A stretch of 7,299 nt of DNA from an uncultured Johnsonella sp. (GCA_905373785.1 CAJPUK010000107.1:1-7299), one strand, 5' to 3'; shown: positions 1-6,274, counted from the first letter of the stretch. Numbers and translations: made by a program. Notes: generated from the sequence alone by a model not told the origin.

Positions 1-44
1 TCATTACAACATCTGAAAAAGTAGTTACTCCATAAATATTTTTT
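1..44. other. Unassigned left edge, possible end of a neighbouring gene
   Basis: No complete gene fits here. On the + strand, the frame starting at base 3 reads ITTSEKVVTP and then stops at TAA 33-35, so this could be the last codons of an upstream gene. On the - strand, the frame from about 67 down to base 2 is also open (it includes the residues IYGVTTFSDVV) but has a stop at 70-68 and no convincing start. The stretch is too short to choose between the two, and I recognise neither peptide. Confidence 0.15.
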
Positions 45-131
45 AAGGCTGTTCCGTTAAAGAAACATTATGCGAGATGATATTGCTTATTCAAATATCA
101 TAGGTAAATATATTTCTTGGCGGACAGCCTT
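45..131 (+). repeat. Imperfect inverted repeat / structured leader upstream of the MetE-like gene
   Basis: AAGGCTGT (45-52) and CCG (54-56) pair with CGG (121-123) and ACAGCCTT (124-131), leaving only T53 bulged. Inside, AAGAAA (60-65) pairs with TTTCTT (113-118), and ATGATATT (77-84) pairs with AATATCAT (94-101) around a 9-nt loop. The result is one long, nested hairpin of 87 nt followed by a T-rich run (TTATTTTTATT). It could be a terminator of an upstream gene, a structured 5' leader of the operon, or a tiny MITE-like element: TATTTTT occurs just outside both ends (37-43 and 132-138), though such AT-rich strings are common here. I see no T-box, SAM, cobalamin or other riboswitch consensus. 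The pairing is read directly from the sequence; the role is unknown. Confidence 0.4.
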
Positions 132-153
132 TATTTTTATTAATATATTAAGC

Positions 154-160
154 GAGGTGA
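154..160 (+). promoter_or_regulatory. Ribosome binding site fixing the start at 166
   Basis: GAGGTGA lies 5 nt before the ATG at 166. It decides the start of the MetE-like gene in favour of 166 over the in-frame ATG at 70. The ATG at 70 has no such site, and its 32-residue extension would run through the inverted repeat and does not resemble the family N terminus. Confidence 0.75.
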
Positions 161-165
161 GAATT

Positions 166-1350
166 ATGGGAATTTATCCGAACTTTTGTACGACGTTGAT
201 AGGATCAATGCCAAGAAGTCCCGAATTATTGGAGCTTAAAAGACAGGCTGCTTATGATAAGGATAAAAAAGAGGCATATATTGAAAGGCTGTTAAAAGAA
301 ACTAAAAAAGTTGTTGAACTTCAAAAAAACGCCGGTATTGATATCCCGGTTTGCGGAGAGCTTGGAAGGGATAACTTTGTAAGCTTTGTTGCGGAGCAGG
401 TAGAAGGTATAAGTCTTATGAGTATGGACGAAATACTTGAAATTACCGCAAATTCCGATGATTTCAAAGAAAGTCTAAATCAAATGGATGCTTCGGATAA
501 TTCTATGAGCAACCCTATATGCACAGGTAAAATAGATACAAGTGCCCGTTTGGTTGAAGATGAAGTCAAGATCATGAAAGAGCTCATCAGCGACAATATG
601 TATAAAGTTACAATACCGAGTCCCTATATATTGACACGTTCAATGTGGCTTAAGGAAGTAACTCAAAGTGCATATAAAGATAGAAAAGAGTTAGGTGATG
701 ATGTTGTAAAATTAATATTAAATGAAGTGGAGCATTTGATAGCGGAAGGTGTTAAGGTAATACAAATTGATGAGCCTATAGTGTCTGAGGTTGTATTCCA
801 AAGAAGCGGTGGCGATAATTCCTTCTACTGAGGCGCCTTGTCGGAAAAAGTCAAGGTTGACCAGGAATTAAAGTTTGCAAGTAACCTTTTAAAGCCGGTG
901 CTTGCCAAGATTAGAGAGTATGAGGATGTAACCAGTGCTATGCATGTATGCAGGGGAAACTGGACAACGGATGAAAGTGTGCTTTTATCAGGTGCATACA
1001 GTAAGCTTTCCAAGTTTTTCAGCGGTTTGAAAGTTGATATGTTGGCACTTGAGTTCTCAACGCCAAGAGCCGGAGAGGTGGAAGAGTTATTCCACAATAA
1101 CTTACTTGCTAAAAAGATTATATTAGGCTACGGAGTTATAAACCCTCGTACGCCGACAGTTGAAAGCGTTGATGAGATTGTGAAAAAAGTCGAAAAATTG
1201 CTTGAGTTTTTGCCGCCGGAAAGAATATGGCTTAATTCCGACTGTGGATTTGCCACTTTCTCAAACAGACCCTTAAACTCATATATGGTAATTGAAGCTA
1301 AACTAAGAAACATGGTTAAGGCGGCAGAAGTACTTAGAGGTAGAGTATGA
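166..1350 (+). CDS. MetE-like (cobalamin-independent methionine synthase core) protein, probable selenoprotein with in-frame TGA
   Basis: This is a single-domain relative of the C-terminal catalytic half of MetE (COG0620, 'methionine synthase II family'), which uses zinc to activate a thiol for methyl transfer. The N-terminal MetE duplication is absent; 394 codons fits the short form. Seen in order: an IGSMPRS-type opening (residues 11-17), CGELGRDNFV near 65, IDEP at 201-204, an in-frame TGA at codon 222, then HVC (His260, Cys262), Glu296 in LEFSTPRAGE, and Cys360 in NSDCGF. His, Cys, Glu and Cys are the four MetE zinc ligands, and all lie after the TGA. The frame is identical before and after the TGA and has no other lesion, so I annotate one protein with Sec222 rather than two genes (166-831 and 838-1350). 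From memory of the family, homologues have Cys in an FMCxALS-like motif here, matching SFY-U-GALS. The substrate is unknown. The last codons overlap the next gene as ATGA. Rivals are a recent nonsense mutation, or restart at TTG 838. Confidence 0.75.
829..831 (+). other. In-frame TGA, candidate selenocysteine codon (Sec222)
   Basis: The TGA falls between TTC TAC and GGC GCC, giving SFY-U-GALSEK on read-through with no frame change. TGA is an ordinary terminator in this genome, since the same gene ends in TGA at 1348-1350 and the next gene at 2607-2609; a reassigned code is therefore not the explanation. The downstream hairpin and the two selenium/sulfur-handling genes that follow support recoding as Sec. 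The position is 38 residues before the first zinc ligand, close to the active-site half of the protein. Confidence 0.65.
836..865 (+). promoter_or_regulatory. Candidate bacterial SECIS element
   Basis: GTCA (850-853) pairs with TGAC (858-861) around the apical loop AGGT (854-857). The loop begins 22 nt after the TGA. This meets the published loose bacterial rules: an upper stem of at least 4 bp, a loop of 3-14 nt, a G in the first two loop positions, and 16-37 nt from the UGA. AGGU is also the start of the apical loop of the E. coli fdhF element. CCT (836-838) can close below with AGG (863-865), across a large uneven internal loop. A competing hairpin, CCTTG (836-840) with CAAGG (852-856), sits too near the TGA at 9 nt. 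Pairing was done by eye without energy calculation. Confidence 0.45.
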
Positions 1351-2609
1351 TAAATTTTGATCAGGCATCAAGTTCATTTCCGAAGGCACCGAACCTCCCT
1401 GAGGCAGTTGCGGAATTTATAAGAACGGGTGCAAGCAATATTAACAGAGGAAGTCTTAATATATCTTATGAGGCTACGCAGCTTGTATATAAGACCAGAG
1501 AATATATCTTGGATTATTTCGGTGCAAAAAATAAACAGGTGATTTTTACAAAAAATGTTACAGAGAGCCTTAATTTACTTTTAAAAGGATTTTTAAAGGG
1601 CGGAGATCATATTATAGTGTCTGCACTTGAACACAATGCGGTGATGCGCCCTTTGAAGTTCCTTGAAAAGATGAATGTAAGTTATTCTGTAATTCCCTGT
1701 GATGAAAAGGGCAGGTTAAAGCTTGAGGAGCTTAAGTCTTTAATAAAACCGAATACAAAGGCTATTCTAACGACAGCCGCAAGCAATGTAATAGGTACTA
1801 TACTGCCACTTAGGCAGATAGGAGAAGTAGCAAAGGAAAATAATATTCCTTATTTTGTAGACGGTGCCCAGTTGGCAGGTTTTCTACCTATCAATATGGA
1901 AGTACTTGGAATAGATGTGCTTGCACTGACAGGGCATAAGAGTTTGCTCGGTCCTCACGGGATAGGGGCACTTATCCTCACGGAAGAGATGGGACAGAGT
2001 ATTGAACCTTTAGTTCATGGCGGTACCGGCTCCATATCCGACAAGTTCGATATGCCCAAAACACTTCCCGATAAGTTTGAGGCAGGTACGCAAAACCTTA
2101 TGGGAATTGCCGGACTTTTAGCGTCAATGAGATGGCTTGCAGAGCATCATATAGAGGTTCTTAAGAATGAGCTTGCCCTTACAAGAGCTTTTATAGAGGG
2201 AATTAAAAAGATGTCAAAGGAATATCCTATAAGGCTTGTAGGACTTGACCTTGAAGAGAGCGGATACTTATTTGATATAAGTGAAATAGAAGAGAGTTTA
2301 AACTTTGAAAGCAATAAGAAAAATTACCCCTTGCTTAAAGAAAGAAAACTTTTACTTGAAAAAATAAAAAGAACTCCGGTGGTATCCTTGTATTCCGATG
2401 AGGTTGATGTTGCAAATCTTGCCTTTTATCTTGAGAGTGAAGGTAAGATCGCCACCAGAGTGGGTATGCATTGTTCTCCCTCGGCACACACCGCCTTGGG
2501 TACCTTTCCTAAGGGTACGGTGAGGTTCAGTTTCGGATATCATGAAAAAGTGGAAGACATTGAAGCCTGTCTTAACTTAATTAAAGAGTTTTTTCATGCG
2601 GATATCTGA
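1347..2609 (+). CDS. Class V aminotransferase-fold cysteine desulfurase / selenocysteine lyase-like protein
   Basis: This is a PLP enzyme of the NifS/CsdB superfamily, closest in motifs to the 'cysteine desulfurase family' group TIGR01977. It is expected to remove S from cysteine, or Se from selenocysteine, as a cysteine-bound persulfide or perselenide in the cytoplasm. Visible: an N-terminal NFDQASSSFPK, His96 in SALEHNAV (stacks on PLP), Asp172 in VDGAQ (binds the pyridine N), Lys198 in TGHKSLLGP (Schiff base), and Cys376 in GMHCSPSAH (catalytic loop), followed by GTVRFSFGYHE. All key residues are intact. At 420 residues it is about 35-40 longer than usual; the extra length is a Lys/Glu/Asn-rich segment at roughly 300-341. 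The start ATG overlaps the preceding stop (ATGA), implying translational coupling with the MetE-like gene. Beside a candidate selenoprotein and a DUF3343 gene, a selenium role is likely but unproven; sulfur transfer is the alternative. Confidence 0.88.
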   Translation: MINFDQASSSFPKAPNLPEAVAEFIRTGASNINRGSLNISYEATQLVYKTREYILDYFGAKNKQVIFTKNVTESLNLLLKGFLKGGDHIIVSALEHNAVMRPLKFLEKMNVSYSVIPCDEKGRLKLEELKSLIKPNTKAILTTAASNVIGTILPLRQIGEVAKENNIPYFVDGAQLAGFLPINMEVLGIDVLALTGHKSLLGPHGIGALILTEEMGQSIEPLVHGGTGSISDKFDMPKTLPDKFEAGTQNLMGIAGLLASMRWLAEHHIEVLKNELALTRAFIEGIKKMSKEYPIRLVGLDLEESGYLFDISEIEESLNFESNKKNYPLLKERKLLLEKIKRTPVVSLYSDEVDVANLAFYLESEGKIATRVGMHCSPSAHTALGTFPKGTVRFSFGYHEKVEDIEACLNLIKEFFHADI

Positions 2610-2613
2610 TGTA

Positions 2614-2620
2614 GGGAGGT
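2614..2620 (+). promoter_or_regulatory. Ribosome binding site for the DUF3343 gene (supports GTG start)
   Basis: GGGAGGT sits 5 nt before GTG 2626. It is a near-perfect Shine-Dalgarno sequence and the reason to accept the GTG start. It lies in the 16-bp gap after the aminotransferase stop. Confidence 0.75.
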
Positions 2621-2625
2621 AGACT

Positions 2626-2865
2626 GTGCAGGAAAAGAAGAAATTTGACTTGGTTTTATTTGATTCGCCGCATCACGCATTTGCATTTGACCAAAAAGCC
2701 AAAGAAGCAAGCCTTGGCGGCAGGCTGATACCCGTGCCTCGTGCACTTTCCGCATCATGCGGAATGTGCTACCGTTCTCAAGTGGCAAGCAGAGACCTGC
2801 TTAAATCATTTATGGAAAATGATGAAATAAAATTTAATAAAATCGTTTATGATTTTGAACTGTAA
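2626..2865 (+). CDS. DUF3343 (putative Se/S carrier-like) protein
   Basis: This is a 79-residue cytoplasmic protein of the DUF3343 / Se_S_carrier family (PF11823), usually 75-90 residues. The family is proposed to carry sulfur or selenium and often sits next to cysteine desulfurase-like genes and selenium genes; its biochemistry is poorly known. The hallmark is IPVPRALSASCG at residues 35-46, with the conserved Cys45. Here the following residues make Cys45-Gly-Met-Cys48, a CxxC pair; in my recollection most members have only the first Cys. The N-terminal FDLVLFDSPHHAFAFDQ segment matches the usual opening strand and helix. The gene starts with GTG, 16 bp after the aminotransferase gene, so it is very likely the third gene of that operon. 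It may accept the persulfide or perselenide made by the upstream enzyme (inference). Confidence 0.85.
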   Translation: MQEKKKFDLVLFDSPHHAFAFDQKAKEASLGGRLIPVPRALSASCGMCYRSQVASRDLLKSFMENDEIKFNKIVYDFEL

Positions 2866-2927
2866 CGTTATCTTGCGACACCCGATTTAATTCCCCCAAT
2901 TCATCTATAGCATTAAATCATAAAAAA

Positions 2928-2936
2928 TGTTAAAAT
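2928..2936 (+). promoter_or_regulatory. Possible extended -10 promoter for the degV operon
   Basis: TGTTAAAAT gives a TGn extension plus TAAAAT, one mismatch from TATAAT. The -35 position 17 bp upstream (TAGCAT) is poor, as can occur with extended -10 promoters. Transcription would begin near 2943, placing the 15-bp inverted repeat (2962-2997) in the 5' untranslated region. In the rest of the 2866-3028 gap I see GATTTAAT (2884-2891) inverted as ATTAAATC (2912-2919), but no clear terminator for the upstream operon. Confidence 0.35.
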
Positions 2937-2961
2937 ACCACATATCAATTATGAAAGGTTT

Positions 2962-2997
2962 TAGTGTATTGTATTACCAAGCTAATACAATACACTA
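2962..2997. repeat. Perfect 15-bp inverted repeat, probable operator or 5'UTR hairpin before degV
   Basis: TAGTGTATTGTATTA (2962-2976) and TAATACAATACACTA (2983-2997) are exact inverse complements around the 6-nt spacer CCAAGC. It lies 31 bp before the degV ATG and just downstream of the possible promoter. The 3' side (TTAGAGTTATTC) has no T run and the arms are AT-rich, so it is a poor intrinsic terminator. A dimeric repressor site is the better guess; GTGTATTA-type half-sites resemble those I recall for GntR/YtrA-type regulators in Firmicutes, but the regulator is not in this window. Confidence 0.6.
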
Positions 2998-3028
2998 TTA
3001 GAGTTATTCTAAATAGGGTGAACAAATA

Positions 3029-3898
3029 ATGAGAACAGCTATTATTACGGATACTAACAGCGGACTTAGTGAAACCGAAGCAAAAAAATATGATATAAAA
3101 CTTATAGCCATGCCCTTTAGCATAGGAGGAGAAGACTATTTGGAGGGGGTCAATCTTAGTATAGAGGAGTTCCTTAAAATGCAGGCTGCGGATATGGACA
3201 TATCAACCTCGCAACCCTCTCCCTTGGATGTAATGCAGTTATGGGATGAACTTTTACAAAGTTATGACAACATACTGCACATACCTATGTCGTCAGCCCT
3301 TTCCAATTCCTGTGAAACCGCCATGGCACTTTCAAAAGATGAGCCCTATGAGGGCAGGGTATATGTGGTGGACAGTCTCAGAATTTCAGCTACCCAGGTT
3401 CATGCCTGTATAGAAGCAAGAAATATGCTTGAGAGCGGTATGGAGGCGGCGAAGGTAGCAGAGGTTTTATATGAACACAGATATGACTATAGCATTTACC
3501 TGACGGTAGACACCTTAAAATACTTAAAAAAGGGCGGTCGTATAACACCGGCAGCAGCTCTGATAGGAACCTTGCTTAATATAAAGCCTGTACTTACCAT
3601 ACAGGGGGGTAAGCTTGATTCATTTGCGAAGGTAAGAACCATAAAACAGGCGAAAGCTACCATGTTAAGTGCAATTAAGGCGGATTTGGAAAAAAGGTTT
3701 GAGGATAGTGACGGAAGTAAGACAAGGATAGCCGTAGTGCATGCCAATAATGATGAAGTGGCAAAAGAGTTGAGAGAAGAAATACTTAAAGAATTACCGG
3801 GAGTAGGGGATATATCAATTGCAAATCTTTCACTCTCAATAGTTACACATACGGGACCCGGAGTTATAGCCATAGCGGCTTCGAAAAAATTAAGTTAA
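3029..3898 (+). CDS. DegV-family fatty-acid-binding protein
   Basis: This is a DegV/FakB-type protein (289 residues, normal length 280-290). Characterised relatives bind one fatty acid and present its carboxylate to the kinase FakA for phosphorylation, feeding exogenous fatty acids into phospholipid synthesis. Visible features are the opening IITDTNSGL (residues 5-13), the TSQPSP motif at 60-65 whose Thr and Ser line the carboxylate site, IPMSSALS with Ser88/Ser89, LKKGGRI, LLNIKPVL, and the C-terminal HTGPG with His274. There is no signal peptide or membrane segment, so it is cytoplasmic. The start is supported by AGGGTG at 3015-3020. It is the first gene of the second cluster and its stop is only 2 bp from the histidine kinase start. 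No FakA-like partner is in the window, and the bound lipid cannot be told from sequence. Confidence 0.92.
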   Translation: MRTAIITDTNSGLSETEAKKYDIKLIAMPFSIGGEDYLEGVNLSIEEFLKMQAADMDISTSQPSPLDVMQLWDELLQSYDNILHIPMSSALSNSCETAMALSKDEPYEGRVYVVDSLRISATQVHACIEARNMLESGMEAAKVAEVLYEHRYDYSIYLTVDTLKYLKKGGRITPAAALIGTLLNIKPVLTIQGGKLDSFAKVRTIKQAKATMLSAIKADLEKRFEDSDGSKTRIAVVHANNDEVAKELREEILKELPGVGDISIANLSLSIVTHTGPGVIAIAASKKLS

Positions 3899-3900
3899 GT

Positions 3901-5361
3901 ATGAATAAAGAAAAAAATATAGTAAAAAAAGGCAAGTCCCTTAATTTGAGATTTGCACTGTGCACGGTATTTATACTTATCGGCTACTTGCCGGTGCTGA
4001 TATACGGTCTTGCATATAATGCAAGTTACCGTAGCATAAGTATAGAAAGCAGAAAAATAGAGCTGAAAAGCAATAATCAAATCTTAAGCAACAGAATAAG
4101 CTCCAATATGTACCTTAGCCAGGATGATAATACGGCATCCATAGATGCCGGCATAGAGGCATTGGCAGATGCCTGTAATGCAAGGATACTTGTAGTAGAT
4201 AAGAATTTTAAGATAGTAAAAGACAGTTTTAACATAGCTACGGGTAAGTACAGCGTAGCAAATGATACCATAAAGGCATACAAGGGTGAAACCACCAATG
4301 TGTATGACGATGAGAAAGAGTATATAAGTCAAGCCTTTCCCATACATTCCGATACAGATGAAAAGATAATAGACGGAGTACTCCTGGTAAGAGCCTCTAC
4401 AAAAGACATAACACAACTTGTGGATGCCAATTCCAACAGGTTGCTTGTATTTAATCTGATAATTCTTTTATCTATAATAATTATAAGTATTTATCTGTCC
4501 GGATTGATAGAAAAACCTTTTATTTCCCTGCTTAACTCACTAAATAAAATAAGTGACGGCAATATAGATACAAAGATGGAGGAAAACAGCTATACAGTGA
4601 CGAAAAAGATATCACAAAATATTAATTCCACCTTGGAAAAGCTCAAAACCGTGGATAAGTCAAGGGAGGATTTTGTGGCAAATGTTTCTCATGAGCTTAA
4701 GACTCCCATTACTTCAATACGTGTACTTGCCGACAGTATTATGTCAATGGAAGATGTCCCCAAGGAGCTTTACAAGGAGTTCATGAATGATATTTCGGAT
4801 GAGATAGACAGGGAGGCAAAAATTATAGACGACCTTTTATCACTTGTAAAGATGGATAAGGCGGAAACGGTACTTAATACTGAAGAAGTGGATATTAATT
4901 TTTTGATAAAACAAATACTTAAAAGATTAAGACCTATAGCTGCTGCTAAAAAAGTTGATATAATATATGAAACTATAAGAGAGGTCAATGCGGAAGTTGA
5001 CGAGACTAAATTAAGTCTTGCCATTACCAACCTTGTTGAAAACGCTATCAAGTATAATACTGAAGGCGGGAGTGTAAGGGTAAGTCTTGATGCAGACCAT
5101 AAGTTCTTTTATATAAAAGTAAGCGATACCGGTATAGGTATACCGGAGTCGGAGTATGAAAGCATATTTGAAAGGTTTTACCGTGTGGATAAGGCAAGGT
5201 CAAGAAGTACCGGAGGTACGGGACTTGGGCTTTCCATCACTAAAAACATAATCTTAAAACACAAAGGTATCATAAAGGTAAGCAGTAAAGAAGAGGAAGG
5301 TAGTACATTTACCGTAAGAATACCTCTTAATTATATAGTGGAGAACAGGATTGAAAAATAA
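3901..5361 (+). CDS. Membrane sensor histidine kinase (no adjacent response regulator)
   Basis: This is a 486-residue PhoR/WalK-like two-component sensor. A first membrane helix (about 17-38) and a second (about 181-203) enclose an extracellular sensing region of about 140 residues of no type I can name. A HAMP-like linker (about 200-250, with IEKP) follows. The HisKA H-box is SHELKTPITSIR with phospho-accepting His264. The catalytic domain has the N-box NLVENAIKYN (Asn381), the G1 box DTGIGIP from Asp409, the F-box ERFYR, and the G2 box GGTGLGL at 438-444; all are intact, so it should be an active kinase. The start has no clear Shine-Dalgarno site and lies 2 bp after the degV stop, suggesting translational coupling. 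The next gene starts inside its last 11 bases. No response regulator lies before or after it, so its partner must be elsewhere. The ligand is unknown. Confidence 0.93.
   Translation: MNKEKNIVKKGKSLNLRFALCTVFILIGYLPVLIYGLAYNASYRSISIESRKIELKSNNQILSNRISSNMYLSQDDNTASIDAGIEALADACNARILVVDKNFKIVKDSFNIATGKYSVANDTIKAYKGETTNVYDDEKEYISQAFPIHSDTDEKIIDGVLLVRASTKDITQLVDANSNRLLVFNLIILLSIIIISIYLSGLIEKPFISLLNSLNKISDGNIDTKMEENSYTVTKKISQNINSTLEKLKTVDKSREDFVANVSHELKTPITSIRVLADSIMSMEDVPKELYKEFMNDISDEIDREAKIIDDLLSLVKMDKAETVLNTEEVDINFLIKQILKRLRPIAAAKKVDIIYETIREVNAEVDETKLSLAITNLVENAIKYNTEGGSVRVSLDADHKFFYIKVSDTGIGIPESEYESIFERFYRVDKARSRSTGGTGLGLSITKNIILKHKGIIKVSSKEEEGSTFTVRIPLNYIVENRIEK
5338..5343 (+). promoter_or_regulatory. 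Ribosome binding site supporting the TTG start of the GerMN lipoprotein
   Basis: GTGGAG inside the end of the kinase gene lies 7 nt before TTG 5351. Together with the signal peptide that begins exactly there, it fixes this non-ATG start. Confidence 0.6.
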
Positions 5362-6274
5362 ACTTATATACTTATTGTTAGGCATTAGTTTCATGTTTCT
5401 TATCAGTGCCTGCGGCAGGAAGGAAGAAGAAACTTTGGAAAAAGGAGAATATTATATTTATTATCTTAATTCTTCAGGTACGGAGCTTAGTAAGGTAAAG
5501 TATGAGGCACAAAGTGCGGAAAGAGATGAACTTATAGATGAGCTTGTTACGGAGATGATGAATGTTCCGGGCGATAAGGAGGTTGTCTCCGCACTTGATG
5601 ACAAGGTTGCTTATGAAAGGCATGAACTTAGAGAAGATGTGGTATATTTATATTTTGATTCAAACTACAGCTTGATGAAACCTTATAAGGAGATACTTAC
5701 AAGAAAAGCTATAGCCAATACCTTAGAGCGTGTAAAAGGTATTAAATTTATAGGAATTTATGTAGATGAGCAGCCGCTTGTAGATATTTCAGGTGAAGTG
5801 GTTCCGCTTTTTTCCTCAGGTGATTTTATTGACGGCATTACTAATGTCAATGCATATCAAAAGGTAAAGTTAAAGCTTTACTTTGCTTCCGAGTCCGGAG
5901 AGAGTCTTGTGGAAGAAGACAGGTCGCTTTTTTATGATATAAATACCCCCTTGGAAAAGCTTGTACTTGAGCAGCTTATACAAGGACCCAATTCAAAAAA
6001 TGCAAAAGCTACGATACCGGCAGATACAGGTATTATAAACACTTATATAGATGAAAATATATGCTACATAAATTTTGATGATGTCTTCCTTAAGCAAAAT
6101 CTTGGAGTCAGAGAGGATGTTGCCATATATTCCATAGTTAATTCAATACTTGAGATCAATACGATCAATAAGGTGAAAATTCTGGTAAACGGCTCATCCA
6201 ATGTGATGTATAGGGACATGCTTAATTTGGATACGGTATTTGAAAGAAATTTGGATTATTTAGAGAAAGATTAA
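5351..6274 (+). CDS. GerMN-domain lipoprotein (two tandem GerMN domains)
   Basis: This is a secreted, membrane-anchored lipoprotein of 307 residues. It begins with a short KNK basic start, a hydrophobic stretch (5-17) and the lipobox ISAC, with the lipidated cysteine at 21. The mature part holds two GerMN-like units (PF10646): about 32-160 (from YYIYYLNS; EVVSALDD; VVYLYFDSNY) and about 170-300 (from KLKLYFAS; LVLEQLIQGP; ICYINFDD; INKVKILVNG). GerMN occurs in Bacillus GerM (spore germination and cortex) and in the actinobacterial LpqB partner of MtrB; the biochemical role is unsettled. The TTG start overlaps the kinase gene by 11 bp, and its stop is directly followed by the comEC ATG. Pairing with a sensor kinase suggests it helps sense or modulate an envelope signal (inference). 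The second unit keeps the PxxT..I..Y..N.C.INF pattern better than the first. Confidence 0.87.
   Translation: MKNKLIYLLLGISFMFLISACGRKEEETLEKGEYYIYYLNSSGTELSKVKYEAQSAERDELIDELVTEMMNVPGDKEVVSALDDKVAYERHELREDVVYLYFDSNYSLMKPYKEILTRKAIANTLERVKGIKFIGIYVDEQPLVDISGEVVPLFSSGDFIDGITNVNAYQKVKLKLYFASESGESLVEEDRSLFYDINTPLEKLVLEQLIQGPNSKNAKATIPADTGIINTYIDENICYINFDDVFLKQNLGVREDVAIYSIVNSILEINTINKVKILVNGSSNVMYRDMLNLDTVFERNLDYLEKD

Noticed and set aside
121..149. Promoter CGGACA (121-126) with TATATT (144-149)
   Set aside because: The 17-bp spacing is good, but transcription would begin at or within the ribosome site of the first gene, so it is an unlikely promoter for it.
70..165. N-terminal extension of the MetE-like gene from ATG 70
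   Set aside because: There is no ribosome site, it overlaps the inverted repeat, and a strong GAGGTGA site precedes ATG 166 where family similarity begins.
829..831. Reassigned genetic code (TGA as Trp or Gly)
   Set aside because: TGA ends two genes here (1348-1350 and 2607-2609) at the expected places, and every other gene lacks internal TGA.
825..1097. Minus-strand open frame opposite the MetE-like gene, and similar minus-strand frames at 3496-3873, 4077-4416, 4770-5051 and 6271-6987
   Set aside because: These lie opposite well-supported genes, lack recognisable domains or ribosome sites, and reflect codon bias of the real strand.
166..1350. MetE-like gene as a pseudogene broken by a nonsense mutation
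   Set aside because: Only one interruption exists, it is TGA, the rest is free of frameshifts, the zinc ligands after it are intact and the downstream gene is translationally coupled. Not fully excluded without genomic evidence of Sec machinery.
838..1350. Independent gene starting at TTG 838
   Set aside because: GAGG at 830-833 is only 4 nt before the TTG, and the product would be a half barrel holding the zinc ligands without the IDEP half. Same-frame continuity favours one protein, although reinitiation cannot be ruled out.
2962..2997. Intrinsic terminator of the upstream operon
   Set aside because: The stem is AT-rich and no T tract follows; it sits just before the degV ribosome site.
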